Positions 1 to 11,378 of a stretch of DNA of 64,000 nucleotides are shown piece by piece. The notes beneath the pieces were generated by a model. It had not been told where the DNA came from. It searched no databases and worked only from the letters and a program-made list of their open reading frames with translations. Origin of the DNA: Pseudomonas sp. PICF141 (GTDB lineage Bacteria; Pseudomonadota; Gammaproteobacteria; Pseudomonadales; Pseudomonadaceae); the NCBI RefSeq assembly GCF_002286815.1, contig NZ_MUNM01000044.1, positions 62,001 through 126,000 on the forward strand, given 5' to 3'. Made by a program: the position numbers and the translations under genes. Every line of letters starts with the position of its first letter. Position 1 is the first letter of the stretch.

Positions 1-1267
1 TAATGACGTTGCCCAGGTGTTCTTGCGGCACCAGAATGTTGGCACGCACGATCGGCTCACGCATGTCTTCGATCGAAGACAGGTCCGGCAGTTTCGACGG
101 GTTATCGACGTAGATCGTCTCACCGGTCTTGAGCAGCAGCTCGAAGATTACCGTCGGCGCGGTGGTGATCAGGTCCAGGTCGTACTCGCGCTCCAGGCGC
201 TCCTGGATGATTTCCATGTGCAGCATGCCGAGGAACCCGCAACGGAAGCCGAAGCCCAGTGCGTCGGAGCTTTCCGGGGTGTATTGCAGGGAGGAGTCGT
301 TGAGCGTGAGCTTTTGCAGCGCTTCACGGAAATCTTCGAAGTCGTCGGAGCTGACCGGGAACAGACCGGCATACACTTGCGGCTGAATGCGTTTGAAGCC
401 TGGCAGCACCTCAACGTCTGGCGTAGAGCTCAAGGTCAGGGTGTCACCAACCGGTGCGCCGTGAATATCCTTGATACCAGCGATGATGAAGCCTACTTCG
501 CCGGCCTTCAGGTCAACGGTGGCAGTGTGTTTGGGGTTGAAGACGCCGACGCTGTCCACCAGATGGATCTTGCCGGTGGATTTGACGAGGATTTTGTCGC
601 CCTTCTTCACACGACCGTGACGCACGCGTACCAGAGAAACAACGCCCAGATAGTTGTCGAACCAGGAATCGATGATCAACGCTTGCAGCGGATCTTCGTA
701 GTTGCCGGTCGGCGCAGGAATCGTGGTTACCAGGCGTTCGAGCACTTCATCGACGCCCAGGCCGGTCTTGGCAGAGCACTCGACCGCGTCAGTGGCATCG
801 ATGCCGATGATTTTTTCGATTTCTTCTTTGACGCGATCCGGATCGGCCTGAGGCAGGTCGATCTTGTTCAGCACTGGCATGACTTCCAGGCCTTGCTCGA
901 TTGCCGTGTAGCAGTTGGCGACCGACTGGGCTTCAACGCCCTGACCGGCATCGACCACCAGCAATGCACCTTCACAGGCCGCCAGCGACCGGCTGACTTC
1001 GTAGGTGAAGTCGACGTGGCCGGGGGTGTCAATGAAGTTCAGCTGGTACTTGATGCCATCGCGGGCGGTGTAATAAAGAGTGACGCTGTGGGCCTTGATG
1101 GTGATCCCGCGTTCACGCTCAAGATCCATGGAGTCCAGCACCTGGGCTTCCATTTCACGTTCGGCAAGACCGCCGCACATCTGGATGAATCGATCGGCCA
1201 GCGTCGACTTGCCATGGTCAATGTGGGCGATGATGGAGAAATTGCGGATATGACTCAAATCACTCAC
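1..1267 (-). CDS. lepA: Elongation factor 4 (LepA), 5' part; gene runs off the window
   Basis: Ribosome-associated translational GTPase that back-translocates or remodels stalled ribosomes. About 422 codons are visible, out of roughly 600 for the family; the C-terminal part lies beyond position 1. The start is GTG at 1267, reading [20 protein letters not shown]; the P-loop AHIDHGKST covers residues 14-22. An ATG start is not available near the conserved N-terminus. A sigma-70-like promoter lies about 50 bp upstream (1320-1349). The next upstream gene, lptG, is on the same strand but is separated from lepA by a terminator hairpin (1373-1405), so lepA probably starts its own transcript. Confidence 0.96.
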   Translation of the reverse strand, partial: MSDLSHIRNFSIIAHIDHGKSTLADRFIQMCGGLAEREMEAQVLDSMDLERERGITIKAHSVTLYYTARDGIKYQLNFIDTPGHVDFTYEVSRSLAACEGALLVVDAGQGVEAQSVANCYTAIEQGLEVMPVLNKIDLPQADPDRVKEEIEKIIGIDATDAVECSAKTGLGVDEVLERLVTTIPAPTGNYEDPLQALIIDSWFDNYLGVVSLVRVRHGRVKKGDKILVKSTGKIHLVDSVGVFNPKHTATVDLKAGEVGFIIAGIKDIHGAPVGDTLTLSSTPDVEVLPGFKRIQPQVYAGLFPVSSDDFEDFREALQKLTLNDSSLQYTPESSDALGFGFRCGFLGMLHMEIIQERLEREYDLDLITTAPTVIFELLLKTGETIYVDNPSKLPDLSSIEDMREPIVRANILVPQEHLGNVI

Positions 1268-1319
1268 GGATCAACACTCAAAAAGGCTGCAGGCATAGCC
1301 CGCCGAAAAATAGCCGGGA

Positions 1320-1349
1320 ATTGTACCTGATCCACGGCGCAAGCGTCAC
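1320..1349 (-). promoter_or_regulatory. Candidate sigma-70 promoter for lepA
   Basis: On the minus strand GTGACG (1349-1344) is followed after 18 bp by TACAAT (1325-1320). Transcription would begin near 1313, giving a leader of about 45 nt before the GTG start of lepA. Identified by eye only. Confidence 0.5.
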
Positions 1350-1372
1350 GTTCGCAGGTCAGACGGCGGATA

Positions 1373-1405
1373 CAAAAACGCCCCGGTCTTGCGACAGGGG
1401 CGTTT
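1373..1405 (-). terminator. Rho-independent terminator downstream of lptG
   Basis: Stem AAACGCCCC / GGGGCGTTT with a 12-nt loop, followed on the minus strand by a T-rich tract. It lies 34 bp past the lptG stop codon. Confidence 0.8.
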
Positions 1406-1438
1406 CGAGCGACCATCATGGTCAAGAGAAACCCTTGA

Positions 1439-2500
1439 TCAACCGGCCCGGCGCAACAACCAGACCCCGGCCAGGGCACAGACGCCGGCCGGCACCAGCA
1501 CCGCAAACAACGGCGAGAAACCGAATACCAGGCTCGAAGGCCCGAGCAAATCCTGGACGATGCGGAAGGTGAAGCCCACCAGCACACCGGTAAACACCCG
1601 CTGACCGAGGGTTACCGAACGCAACGGGCCGAAGATGAAGGAAATCGCCATCAGCACCAAGGCGGCGGTCACCAACGGCTGCAACACCTTGACCCAAAAT
1701 GCCAGCCAGTACCGACCGTTGCTCAGACCCTGGTCAGCCAGGTAGTGGATGTAACTCCACAGACCGGTGATCGACAATGATTCCGGCGCCATCACCACAG
1801 TGCTCAGCAGTTGCGGGCTCAGCGCGACCTCCCAACGCTCCACCGGAGTCGTCACCACTTCGGTGTTCTTTTCATGGAACAACGTGGTCGTGACGTCGCT
1901 CAGCTGCCAGTGATCCGTGTCGAATTCCGCGCGCTTGGCGAAGCTTGAAGACAGGATGTGGCGTTGATCGTCGAAGCGATAACGGGTCACGCCGTACAGC
2001 AGCCCATTGGGTTGCACGGAATTGACGTGAATGAATTCGTCCCCCTGGCGGTGCCACAGACCGTGCTTGGCGCTTTGCGCATCACCACTGCCCTGGGCCA
2101 GTGAACGGTTGGCCTGAGCGGTGACTTCCGTTGCCGGCGCGACGTATTCACCGATCACCAGCCCCACCACCATCAAAAGCAGCATCGGTTTCATGACCGC
2201 CCAGACGATACGCCCGAGCGACACGCCCGCAGCGCGCATGATGGTCAGTTCGCTGTGGCTGGCCAGGCTGCCAAGGCCGATCAGGCAACCGATCAGCGCC
2301 GCCATCGGCAACATGTCGTACAGACGGCGCGGCGCAGTCAGCAACACATAGCTGAGGACATCCACCAGCGTGTAGGTATCGCTGACGTCACCCATCTCAT
2401 CGATGAAGGCAAACAACGTTGCCAGCCCCAGAATGATCCCCAGAACCGCCAGGATCGCCATGAACACACTGCTACCAATATAGCGATCGAGCTTATCCAC
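1439..2500 (-). CDS. lptG: LPS export ABC transporter permease LptG
   Basis: Inner-membrane half of the LptB2FG transporter, which extracts lipopolysaccharide and pushes it onto the periplasmic LptC-LptA bridge. The GTG start at 2500 (VDKLDRYIGSSVF...) gives 353 residues, the usual length; an in-frame ATG 18 bp upstream would add MRWRWP, which looks like non-coding extension. The layout is typical: three N-terminal membrane segments (about residues 9-120), a periplasmic beta-jellyroll region (about 125-260), and three C-terminal membrane segments. The gene overlaps the end of lptF by 8 bp, so the two are translationally coupled. A terminator follows at 1373-1405. Confidence 0.95.
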   Translation of the reverse strand: MDKLDRYIGSSVFMAILAVLGIILGLATLFAFIDEMGDVSDTYTLVDVLSYVLLTAPRRLYDMLPMAALIGCLIGLGSLASHSELTIMRAAGVSLGRIVWAVMKPMLLLMVVGLVIGEYVAPATEVTAQANRSLAQGSGDAQSAKHGLWHRQGDEFIHVNSVQPNGLLYGVTRYRFDDQRHILSSSFAKRAEFDTDHWQLSDVTTTLFHEKNTEVVTTPVERWEVALSPQLLSTVVMAPESLSITGLWSYIHYLADQGLSNGRYWLAFWVKVLQPLVTAALVLMAISFIFGPLRSVTLGQRVFTGVLVGFTFRIVQDLLGPSSLVFGFSPLFAVLVPAGVCALAGVWLLRRAG

Positions 2501-3611
2501 GGGCCACCTCCAGCGCACTGCGGCGACTCGCCATCTTCAAGCGCAAAGGCTCCCAGTACAGCAATCCCAGGCCAATGGCCAGGAAGATCGAATGCACCCA
2601 CCACAAGCCCAATGCCGCCGGGATCTTGCCCTTTTCGAGGGCGCCGCGAGCGGCAATCAGGATGGACAGGTAAGCCATATAAAGAAGAATCGCCGGCAGC
2701 AGCTTGAGGAAACGGCCCTGACGCGGATTGACCCGCGACAGCGGCACCGCCATCAGGGTCACAATGAAGACCAGCAACGGCAAAGACAGGCGCCATTGCA
2801 GCTCGGTGCGTGAGCGGATGTCGTCATTGCCCAACAGGGAGCGAGTGGTCATCGCGTCGCGATCGGTGACTTCGTCGCTGACGTCCGGCTTGGGCAGCAA
2901 TACACCGTACTCCTGGTATTTGATGGCGCGGTAATCGGCCTGCCCCGGATTGCCGTCGTAGCGATAGCCGTTGTCGAGAATCAGATACCGATTGCCGTCG
3001 GGGCGAATTTCCTGACGGCCCTTCTCGGCCACCAATACGGAAATCCCGCGATCCTTTTTGTCGGAACTCACATTCTTTTGCGAAATGAACACGCCGCCCA
3101 GATTGACGCGGTCATCCGACAATTGCTCGGTGTAGGTAACCCGGGTACCGTCGCGCAAAGCCTGGAAACGGCCGGGTTCAAGGGTATCGAATTCAGTCAG
3201 TGCGTCCTGTTTGTTCAACAGCAGCTGGAACTGATTGGCACCTTGTGGCGCCAGGCTCAGGCTCAACCAGGCCACCACCAGCGCAACCAGCGTGGCCGGA
3301 AACAGGGTGATGCGAAACAGCCGCTGCTGGCTCATGCCGGTGGCCGACAGCACAGTCATTTCGCTGTCGAGGTACAAACGACCGTAGGCCAGCAGGATGC
3401 CGAGAAACAGCCCCAAAGGCAGGATCAGCTGAAGGAAACCCGGCAGACGAAAGCCCATGATCAGGAACAACGAGCCCGGATCCAGGGCGCCAGAGGCCGC
3501 TTGGGCGAGGTATTTGATGAAGCGTCCGCTCATGATGATGACCAGCAGCACGGCGCTGACGGCGCTCAAGGTCAACAGGACTTCGCGGGATAGATAACGG
3601 AAGACAATCAA
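2493..3611 (-). CDS. lptF: LPS export ABC transporter permease LptF
   Basis: Partner of LptG in the LPS extraction complex. The protein begins (M)IVFRYLSREVLL and has the six-helix plus periplasmic-domain architecture of the family; 372 residues with the chosen start. The upstream sequence carries GGAG about 8 nt before a TTG at 3611, whereas the alternative GTG at 3620 sits only 1 nt from that GGAG, so TTG is the better start although it is a rare codon for initiation. The gene is first of an lptF-lptG operon with a well-formed promoter at 3702-3730 and is divergent from pepA. Confidence 0.94.
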   Translation of the reverse strand: MIVFRYLSREVLLTLSAVSAVLLVIIMSGRFIKYLAQAASGALDPGSLFLIMGFRLPGFLQLILPLGLFLGILLAYGRLYLDSEMTVLSATGMSQQRLFRITLFPATLVALVVAWLSLSLAPQGANQFQLLLNKQDALTEFDTLEPGRFQALRDGTRVTYTEQLSDDRVNLGGVFISQKNVSSDKKDRGISVLVAEKGRQEIRPDGNRYLILDNGYRYDGNPGQADYRAIKYQEYGVLLPKPDVSDEVTDRDAMTTRSLLGNDDIRSRTELQWRLSLPLLVFIVTLMAVPLSRVNPRQGRFLKLLPAILLYMAYLSILIAARGALEKGKIPAALGLWWVHSIFLAIGLGLLYWEPLRLKMASRRSALEVARG

Positions 3612-3701
3612 ACCAGACACTCCAGGGTTGTCAGGCTAAGCGGCCAAACAAACAAACGTATCGGTCGGCCCGCAGGGCAGAGCCGCCGAAAAAGATGGCG
3701 C

Positions 3702-3730
3702 ATTATCCTGTGATTGGGTGCGCCTGTCAC
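3702..3730 (-). promoter_or_regulatory. Sigma-70 promoter for lptFG
   Basis: Minus strand GTGACA (3730-3725), exactly 17 bp spacer, GATAAT (3707-3702). It lies about 90 bp upstream of lptF in the lptF-pepA divergent region (3612-3906, 295 bp). No equally good promoter was found for pepA in that region. Confidence 0.6.
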
Positions 3731-3891
3731 TGCGCACGCTCAAGCAGAGACCTGAACCACGGAAGTTCGCACGACCGAGGGTTGTCAGGCGCCGGTAGCG
3801 AGGTTCAAACTGCCGCCTTTGTCGCTGGCACTGCACCGGCGTCCTTCTATTTATAAGCAAGCCTTTGCGCGTCGCGCACTTTGACCATTAA

Positions 3892-5397
<1,506 letters not shown>

Positions 5398-5457
5398 AAC
5401 CGATGACCCCGAGCGGTGCCACTGACCCGTGGCGCCGCCTGTGGCTCAGGAACCGCA

Positions 5458-5886
5458 ATGACCAAAGTCGACTTTTATATCCTGCCCAGCGCCGATCCTT
5501 CGGCACGGCTGGATTTCGCCTGCAAGCTCACCGAAAAAGCCTGGCGCATGGGCCACCGCATCTACTTGCATTGCAGCGATGCCGCCCAGCGTGATGACCT
5601 CGATGCGCGGTTGTGGGCTTTCAAGGGCGAGAGCTTCGTGCCCCACGGTCCCGCCGAAAGCGAGCCGCAGGGTTTGATTGTTCTGGGTTTTGGCGATGAC
5701 TGCGGTCAGCATCAGGACCTGCTGGTCAATCTCGACCTGAAAGTCCCGGCATTCGCCAAACAGTTCGCCCGCGTGGCGGAAGTGGTAGTGGAAGATCCGA
5801 CGATTCGTTCGGCGGCGCGGGAGAGTTTCCGTTTCTACCGCGAACAGGGCTATTCTCTGCAAGATCACCGTTTACAGCGACTTTGA
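5458..5886 (+). CDS. holC: DNA polymerase III subunit chi
   Basis: Clamp-loader accessory subunit that links the DnaX complex to single-strand-binding protein. The 142-residue product starts MTKVDFYILPSADPSARLDF and matches the chi family in length and in its FYIL...ACKLTEKAW...G...YLHCSD pattern. An upstream in-frame ATG at 5416 was rejected because the family begins at MTKVDFY and AGGAACC precedes 5458. It sits between pepA and a short conserved gene, with valS beyond, the conserved pepA-holC-valS neighbourhood. Confidence 0.93.
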   Translation: MTKVDFYILPSADPSARLDFACKLTEKAWRMGHRIYLHCSDAAQRDDLDARLWAFKGESFVPHGPAESEPQGLIVLGFGDDCGQHQDLLVNLDLKVPAFAKQFARVAEVVVEDPTIRSAARESFRFYREQGYSLQDHRLQRL

Positions 5887-5894
5887 GCCTTCCG

Positions 5895-6296
5895 ATGGAC
5901 ACTCCAAAACCGCAGCAAAATTCCGCGAATCTGCTGGATGACCTCGAATCGATCCGCCAATTGCTTGGCGATGACAACCTGCAACCGCCCTTGCTGACCG
6001 ACACGGTCATTGAAGGTGATCAGGAACAGATCCCCATGCTGTTCGACACGGTCGGCAATGCGCCGCAACCGGTCGAAACGACACCGCCGCCCGCCCCGGC
6101 CGCGCAACCGTCGCCTGCCACGAGCAATAGCCCCGACGCTCTTTTGCACCTGGACAGCGAACTGCGTGCCGCCGCGCTATTGATCATGCAAGACGTGATC
6201 GACGACTTCGCCCCGCATATTGAAACCGAAATCAAACGCCGTCTTGATGCGAGGATGGAACGGCTTCTCGCCGCAGCTGCAAGCGGCAAGCTTTAA
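5895..6296 (+). CDS. Conserved hypothetical protein between holC and valS
   Basis: A 133-residue cytoplasmic protein, starting MDTPKPQQNSANLLDDLESI 8 bp after the holC stop. The first part is acidic (LLDDLESIRQLLGDD), followed by a Pro/Ala-rich linker (about residues 60-82, PPPAPAAQPSPA) and a helical C-terminus (about 88-133, ending KRRLDARMERLLAAAASGKL) resembling an amphipathic helix pair. A similar small gene occupies this slot in other pseudomonads, and its position suggests a link to holC or valS. No enzymatic motif is visible, so no function is assigned. Confidence 0.8.
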   Translation: MDTPKPQQNSANLLDDLESIRQLLGDDNLQPPLLTDTVIEGDQEQIPMLFDTVGNAPQPVETTPPPAPAAQPSPATSNSPDALLHLDSELRAAALLIMQDVIDDFAPHIETEIKRRLDARMERLLAAAASGKL

Positions 6297-6366
6297 GCTG
6301 CTAGCAAAAGTCAAAGCAAAAGCCGGACTCCCTCTTGCAGCTTGTGGCTTGTAGCCTGTAGCTGCC
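6270..6366. repeat. Degenerate GCAGCTTG-type repeat cluster
   Basis: The sequence from the end of the small gene to about 6366 is built from short variants of the unit 'agcttgnagc' in both orientations (for example gcaagctttaagctgctagc, then cttgcagcttgtggcttg). This resembles a common Pseudomonas intergenic repeat. A TATACT hexamer at 6375-6380 just after it may be the -10 of valS, but no good -35 is present. Confidence 0.45.
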
Positions 6367-6423
6367 CCCCCCGCTATACTTGCCGGCTTTTCCTGATTAA
6401 ATGCCAATAGGGTCCCGCCGCGC

Positions 6424-9270
6424 ATGGATAAGACCTACCAGCCACACGCCATTGAAACTTCCTGGTACAACACCTGGGAGTCTGAGAATTACTTCGCCCC
6501 GCAAGGCGCGGGCGAGTCCTACACCATCATGATCCCGCCGCCGAACGTCACTGGCAGCCTGCACATGGGTCATGGCTTCAACAACGCGATCATGGATGCC
6601 CTGATCCGTTTCCGCCGCATGCAGGGTCGCAATACCCTTTGGCAGCCGGGTACCGACCACGCCGGTATCGCCACGCAAATGCTGGTGGAGCGTCAACTCG
6701 AAGCCCAAGGCCAGAACCGCCACGATCTGGGCCGCGAAAAATTCCTCGAGAAAGTCTGGGAATGGAAGGATCAGTCCGGCGGCAACATCAGCCGTCAGAT
6801 CCGCCGCCTGGGCTCGTCCGTGGACTGGAGCCGCGAGCGCTTCACCATGGACGACGGCCTCTCGGAAGCGGTTAAAGAAGCGTTCGTGCGCCTGCACGAA
6901 GACGGCCTGATCTACCGTGGCAAGCGCCTGGTCAACTGGGACACCAAGCTGCACACGGCGATTTCCGACCTCGAAGTGGAAAACCATGACGAGAAAGGTT
7001 TCCTGTGGAACCTGAAGTACCCGCTGGCCGATGGCGCCAAAACCGCTGAAGGCAAGGATTACCTGATCGTCGCGACCACGCGTCCGGAAACCATGCTCGG
7101 CGACGCGGCCGTGGCCGTTAACCCGAACGATGAACGCTACAAAGCCCTGATCGGCAAATTTGTCGAGCTGCCGCTGGTTGGCCGCCGCATCCCGATCATC
7201 GCCGACGATTACTGCGACCCTGAATTCGGCACCGGTTGTGTGAAAATCACCCCGGCCCACGATTTCAACGACTACGAAGTCGGCAAGCGCCATAACCTGC
7301 CGCTGCTGAACATCTTCGACAAGAATGCCCACGTATTGCCGGCCTGCCAGGTGTTCAACCTCGATGGCACGCTCAACGAAAGCATCGACGGCAAGATCCC
7401 GGCCGAATACGCCGGCCTCGACCGTTTCGAAGCGCGCAAACAGATCGTGGCCGCATTCGAAGCCGCCGGCCTGCTGGTCAGCGTCGACGATCACGCCCTG
7501 AAAGTGCCGAAAGGCGACCGCTCCGGCACCATCATCGAGCCGTGGCTGACCGACCAATGGTACGTCTCCACCAAGCCATTGGCCGAGCCGGCCATCGCTG
7601 CGGTTGAAGACGGCCGCATTCAGTTCGTGCCAAAACAATACGAAAACATGTACTTCTCGTGGATGCGCGACATCCAGGATTGGTGCATCAGCCGTCAGTT
7701 GTGGTGGGGCCATCGGATTCCGGCCTGGTACGACGAGTCGGGCAAGGTCTATGTCGGTCGCGACGAAGCCGAAGTGCGTGCCAAGAACAACCTTGGCCCG
7801 GACGTTGCGCTGCAACAGGACAACGACGTTCTGGATACCTGGTTCAGTTCGGGCCTGTGGACTTTCTCCACGCTCGGCTGGCCGGAGCAGACCGAGTTCC
7901 TGAAGAAATTCCACTCCACCGACGTGCTGGTGACCGGTTTCGACATCATTTTCTTCTGGGTTGCCCGGATGATCATGCTCACCATGCACCTGGTGAAAAA
8001 CGAAGACGGCACGCCGCAGGTTCCGTTCAAGACCGTTTATGTGCACGGTCTGGTGCGTGATGGCCAGGGCCAGAAGATGTCCAAGTCCAAGGGCAACGTC
8101 CTGGACCCGCTGGACATCATCGACGGCATCGAGCTGGAAGAACTGGTGCGCAAACGCACCTCCGGCCTGATGCAGCCAAAACTGGCGAAGAAGATCGAGA
8201 AGCAGACCCGCGACGAGTTCGCCGACGGCATCGCCAGCTACGGCACCGACGCCCTGCGCTTCACGTTCTGCTCGCTGGCATCGACCGGCCGCGACATCAA
8301 GTTCGACATGGGCCGCGTCGAAGGCTATCGCAACTTCTGCAACAAGATCTGGAACGCTGCGCGCTACGTGCTGGACAAGGGCGAGGACTGCGGTCAGAAC
8401 GGCGAAGCCTACGAGCTGTCCCTGGCGGATCGCTGGATCATTTCGCAGCTGCAACGCACCGAAGCCGAAGTGACCCGTCAGCTCGATCAGTTCCGTTTCG
8501 ACCTGGCCGCACAAGCCTTGTACGAGTTCATCTGGAACCAGTATTGCGACTGGTACCTGGAACTGTCCAAGCCTGTGCTGTGGGACGAAAACGCCCCGCT
8601 CGAACGTCAGCGCGGCACCCGTCGCACGCTGGTGCGAGTGCTGGAAGTCGCCCTGCGTCTGGCGCACCCGTTCATGCCGTTCATTACCGAAGAAATCTGG
8701 CAGCGCGTCGCGCCGCTGGCCGGTATCGAAGGCAAGACAATCATGCTGCAACCTTGGCCAGTGGCCAACGAAGCCCGTATCGATCAGGGCGCCGAAGACG
8801 ACATCGAATGGCTCAAAGGCCTGATGCTCGGCACGCGTAACATCCGTGGCGAAATGAACATCGGCCCGGGCAAGCCACTGCCGATCTACCTGAAGAACGT
8901 CAGCGCTGAAGACCAGCGCCGTCTGACCGAGAACGAAGCGCTGCTGAAAAAGCTGGCGCGTCTGGAATCGATCACCGTTCTGAAGGCTGGCGAAGAAGCG
9001 CCGCTGTCCGCTACCGCTCTGGTTGGCGAGATGGAAGTGCTGGTGCCAATGGCTGGCCTGATCGACAAGGGTGCTGAGCTGGCACGCCTGGACAAGGAAA
9101 TCCTGCGTCTGCAGGGCGAAGTCCAGCGCGTCGGCGGCAAACTGTCCAACGCCGGTTTCGTTGACAAGGCCCCGGCCGAAGTCATCGAGAAGGAACGCGC
9201 CAAACTGGCTGAGGCCGAACAGGCTTTGGGCAAGTTGGCTGAGCAGCATGCGCGGATTGCCAGCCTGTAA
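6424..9270 (+). CDS. valS: Valyl-tRNA synthetase
   Basis: Class Ia aminoacyl-tRNA synthetase charging tRNA-Val, with an editing domain against threonine. It has 948 residues, full family length. The HIGH motif appears as HMGH at residues 47-50 and the KMSKS motif at 551-555. The CP1 editing domain lies between them ([10 protein letters not shown] near residue 220). The C-terminal coiled coil, typical of ValRS, covers about 880-948 ([17 protein letters not shown]...). The ATG at 6424 is the only start compatible with the conserved [11 protein letters not shown] beginning. A strong terminator follows at 9285-9318. Confidence 0.98.
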   Translation: MDKTYQPHAIETSWYNTWESENYFAPQGAGESYTIMIPPPNVTGSLHMGHGFNNAIMDALIRFRRMQGRNTLWQPGTDHAGIATQMLVERQLEAQGQNRHDLGREKFLEKVWEWKDQSGGNISRQIRRLGSSVDWSRERFTMDDGLSEAVKEAFVRLHEDGLIYRGKRLVNWDTKLHTAISDLEVENHDEKGFLWNLKYPLADGAKTAEGKDYLIVATTRPETMLGDAAVAVNPNDERYKALIGKFVELPLVGRRIPIIADDYCDPEFGTGCVKITPAHDFNDYEVGKRHNLPLLNIFDKNAHVLPACQVFNLDGTLNESIDGKIPAEYAGLDRFEARKQIVAAFEAAGLLVSVDDHALKVPKGDRSGTIIEPWLTDQWYVSTKPLAEPAIAAVEDGRIQFVPKQYENMYFSWMRDIQDWCISRQLWWGHRIPAWYDESGKVYVGRDEAEVRAKNNLGPDVALQQDNDVLDTWFSSGLWTFSTLGWPEQTEFLKKFHSTDVLVTGFDIIFFWVARMIMLTMHLVKNEDGTPQVPFKTVYVHGLVRDGQGQKMSKSKGNVLDPLDIIDGIELEELVRKRTSGLMQPKLAKKIEKQTRDEFADGIASYGTDALRFTFCSLASTGRDIKFDMGRVEGYRNFCNKIWNAARYVLDKGEDCGQNGEAYELSLADRWIISQLQRTEAEVTRQLDQFRFDLAAQALYEFIWNQYCDWYLELSKPVLWDENAPLERQRGTRRTLVRVLEVALRLAHPFMPFITEEIWQRVAPLAGIEGKTIMLQPWPVANEARIDQGAEDDIEWLKGLMLGTRNIRGEMNIGPGKPLPIYLKNVSAEDQRRLTENEALLKKLARLESITVLKAGEEAPLSATALVGEMEVLVPMAGLIDKGAELARLDKEILRLQGEVQRVGGKLSNAGFVDKAPAEVIEKERAKLAEAEQALGKLAEQHARIASL

Positions 9271-9284
9271 CGGTAAGCTGCAAT

Positions 9285-9318
9285 GAAAAAGGGAGGCCGC
9301 AATGGCCTCCCTTTTTTA
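9285..9318 (+). terminator. Rho-independent terminator of valS
   Basis: GGGAGGCC / GGCCTCCC stem (9291-9298 with 9304-9311) with a 5-nt loop, preceded by A5 and followed by T6. It starts about 15 bp past the valS stop. Confidence 0.9.
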
Positions 9319-9343
9319 TGCCCGCCAAACACCATCCCCCTTC

Positions 9344-9434
9344 TGTAGGAGCGAGGTTTGCCCGCGAAGAACGATGACGCGGTTCAACAGATACACCGCG
9401 GCTATCCTTCTTCGCGGGCAAGCCTCGCGCCTAC
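9344..9434. repeat. REP doublet (GTAGGAGCGAGG...CCCGCGAAG family)
   Basis: Two inverted copies of the Pseudomonas REP unit, GTAGGAGCGAGGTTTGCCCG at 9345 onwards and its complement CTTCGCGGGCAAGCCTCGCG near 9409-9430, about 35 bp apart. The same family recurs at 33813, 39492 and 48782, with a single half at 42523. Confidence 0.85.
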
Positions 9435-9507
9435 GGGATCCACCGCGCGGCCATTGTCTGTGGGACAATACCCGCCACTTTCAGCCATACCCGAATCGAC
9501 CACACCC

Positions 9508-10527
9508 ATGAACGCCCCCCGCACACCCAAACCTGCGCGCAAGAAGCCCGATGCTGCGACCCCGGCCAGAGCCGTAGAGCCGCGTGAAAAGGCCAGCCTG
9601 CACCCGCGCAATCGCCACCAGGGTCGCTATGACTTCCCGGCGCTGATCAAGACCACGCCAGAACTGGCGAAGTTCGTGATCACCAACCCGTACGGCAAGG
9701 AAAGCATCGATTTCGCCAGCCCCGATGCGGTGCGCGTGTTCAACCGGGCGTTGCTCAAGGCGTTCTATGGCATCGAACATTGGGACATCCCGGCCGACTA
9801 CCTTTGCCCACCGGTACCGGGCCGTGCCGATTACGTGCATTTCCTCGCTGATCTGCTGGCCAGCATGAATGACGGCAAGGTCCCGCGCGGCGCCATCGTC
9901 AACGTGCTGGACATCGGCATGGGCGCCAACTGCGTTTACCCGCTGATCGGTAACAGCGAATACCGCTGGCACTTCCTCGGCTCAGAGATCGACCCCACTG
10001 CCGTGGCTGCCGCCAGAGCCATCGTCCAGTCCAATGGGCTGAACAAGGTTATCCAGCTGCGTCAGCAGGAAAATCGCAAGCACATCCTGATTGGCTTGCT
10101 GGAACCGGGCGAGCGCTTTGACCTGACCATGTGCAACCCGCCGTTCCACGCCTCGCTGGAAGAAGCGACCAAGGGCAGCGAGCGTAAATGGCGTGCCTTG
10201 GGTCGTGCCGACCCGAAACGCAAACTGCCGGTGTTGAACTTCGGTGGTCAATCGGCCGAGCTGTGGTGTGAAGGGGGCGAAGCGCGTTTCGTGACGCAAC
10301 TGATCGCCGAGAGCGCAAACTTCCAGCACAAGGTGTTGTGGTTCAGCACACTGGTGTCGAAAGCGTCGAACCTGCCCGCCATCGAAACGGCGCTGAAGAA
10401 GGCCGGCGTGCTGGAAAGCCAGGTGGTGGAAATGTCGCAAGGGCAGAAACAAAGCCGCTTCGTGGCCTGGACCTTCCAGACCAAATCCGAACAGCAGATC
10501 TGGCGTCGTGAGCGCTGGACGCGCTAA
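9508..10527 (+). CDS. rlmF: 23S rRNA (adenine-1618 N6)-methyltransferase RlmF
   Basis: SAM-dependent enzyme methylating A1618 of 23S rRNA. It has 339 residues from the ATG at 9508. An upstream in-frame start at 9358 would run through the REP element and is rejected. Residues 1-45 form a basic Pro/Lys-rich tail, followed by [16 protein letters not shown], the conserved start of the family. The SAM-binding glycine loop is [14 protein letters not shown] (about 133-146) and the N6-adenine methyltransferase signature NPPF is at 210-213. It is convergent with the HU gene and followed by a repeat and a bidirectional terminator. Confidence 0.94.
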   Translation: MNAPRTPKPARKKPDAATPARAVEPREKASLHPRNRHQGRYDFPALIKTTPELAKFVITNPYGKESIDFASPDAVRVFNRALLKAFYGIEHWDIPADYLCPPVPGRADYVHFLADLLASMNDGKVPRGAIVNVLDIGMGANCVYPLIGNSEYRWHFLGSEIDPTAVAAARAIVQSNGLNKVIQLRQQENRKHILIGLLEPGERFDLTMCNPPFHASLEEATKGSERKWRALGRADPKRKLPVLNFGGQSAELWCEGGEARFVTQLIAESANFQHKVLWFSTLVSKASNLPAIETALKKAGVLESQVVEMSQGQKQSRFVAWTFQTKSEQQIWRRERWTR

Positions 10528-10540
10528 CCGTGTAGTAGTT

Positions 10541-10620
10541 GGCACGCTGCGATCTGTTGATCTTGACTCTGAAACAAGATCAACAGATCGCAGCCTCGTT
10601 TCACTCGACAGCACCTACAG
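10541..10620. repeat. Inverted repeat of the GGCTGCGATC family
   Basis: A long palindrome: GCTGCGATCTGTTGATCTT and its complement flank an 11-nt loop, followed by cgtttcactcgacagc and a cctacag end. The same element occurs as a longer copy at 31771-31871 between dauB and dauA. Confidence 0.8.
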
Positions 10621-10652
10621 TTCTTTTCAGTGATTGATCAAATCGCAGGCAC

Positions 10653-10693
10653 AAAAAAACCGTGCCCGGATGACTCCGGAGCACGGTTTTTTC
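10653..10693. terminator. Bidirectional terminator between rlmF and the HU gene
   Basis: A7 then CCGTGC, an inner CCGG/CCGG, GCACGG and T6. The stem is flanked by A and T runs, so it can act for the convergent rlmF (+) and HU gene (-). Confidence 0.88.
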
Positions 10694-10702
10694 TGACAAG
10701 TC

Positions 10703-10984
10703 TTACTTGTTAACAGCGTCGGTCAGGCCTTTGGCCACAACCAGCTTGATAACTTTCTTGGCAGCGATTTCGATGGCAGCGCCAGTCGAAGGGTTACGGC
10801 CGGTACGGGCAGGACGCTCAGTCACTTTCAGCTTGCCGATACCTGGCAGGGTGATTTCGCCGCCGTTTTCCAGCTGATCAGCAACGATTTGGCCCAGTTG
10901 GTCCAGAGCGTTACGCGCGGTGGTTTTTGGCGCGTCGATAGCTTCAGCAATGTCGGCGATCAGTTGGTCTTTAGTAAGAGCCAT
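10703..10984 (-). CDS. hupN: HU-family nucleoid DNA-binding protein
   Basis: Small basic dimeric protein that bends DNA. Its 93 residues begin MALTKDQLIADIAEAIDAPK and contain the HU/IHF arm signature GRNPSTGAAIEIAAKKV (about 62-78). A clear GGAAGGA Shine-Dalgarno lies 8 nt before the ATG. Pseudomonads have several HU paralogues; the symbol hupN is inferred from its position next to ndpA, the arrangement for which the P. putida gene was named. A candidate promoter is at 11007-11035 and the terminator at 10653-10693 follows. Confidence 0.9.
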   Translation of the reverse strand: MALTKDQLIADIAEAIDAPKTTARNALDQLGQIVADQLENGGEITLPGIGKLKVTERPARTGRNPSTGAAIEIAAKKVIKLVVAKGLTDAVNK

Positions 10985-11378
10985 TTAGTGTTCCTTCCCT
11001 ATCAAATTCATATGGATTGCAGAGTGCAGTGTCAGCCATCGAGCCCGATCTTCTGGATCTGGCACCCTCGGTATAACCTCGACGAGTCGGGGTTATAGAT
11101 ACCGAAATCAGGGTTTGGTTCGACCTGACAAATGCTGAATGCACGCTTAACGCAGTGACTTCGCGTAAGACCGGGCAAAACTAGCACAGAGACGGGGAAA
11201 TATCCGCCTCTAGCTACCCATTTGGTCAGCTTTATTGCTTTAAATCGGTAAAAAACTGAATAAGGGTCGGCACACCGCTGCAAATTGCCCTAGGCACCAT
11301 GCCAAAACCAGCGATTGCGGTACACTTGGCGCTTTTTCGGGGAGCACGCCCTCCTCTCTTCAATCAGCCGAGAAGCCC
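10985..11378. other. Intergenic region between the HU gene and ndpA
   Basis: 394 bp with no credible gene. It holds the divergent promoters: the HU promoter at 11007-11035, an inverted repeat TATAACC/GGTTATA at 11072-11097, and an AT-rich stretch near 11225-11265 that could hold the ndpA promoter (TTGCTT, 18 bp, AATAAG). No strong conclusion on the last. Confidence 0.5.
11007..11035 (-). promoter_or_regulatory. Candidate sigma-70 promoter for the HU gene
   Basis: Minus strand CTGACA (11035-11030), 17-bp spacer, TATGAA (11012-11007). The leader to the ATG at 10984 would be short, about 15 nt, just enough for the GGAAGGA ribosome binding site. Confidence 0.45.

Noticed and set aside
17..1330. 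A 437-codon frame on the plus strand opposite lepA
   Set aside because: Antisense shadow of lepA; lepA shows conserved GTPase motifs and is the real gene.
3819..3850. A possible pepA promoter (TTGTCG ... TTCTAT)
   Set aside because: Spacing of 20 bp and poor hexamers; not better than chance.
6397..9249. A 950-codon open frame on the minus strand opposite valS
   Set aside because: It is the mirror of a GC-rich conserved gene, has no family resemblance and is explained by codon bias of valS. The same holds for long antisense frames opposite pepA (3847-5370), the transporter gene at 19438-20946 and aapM (24599-25756).
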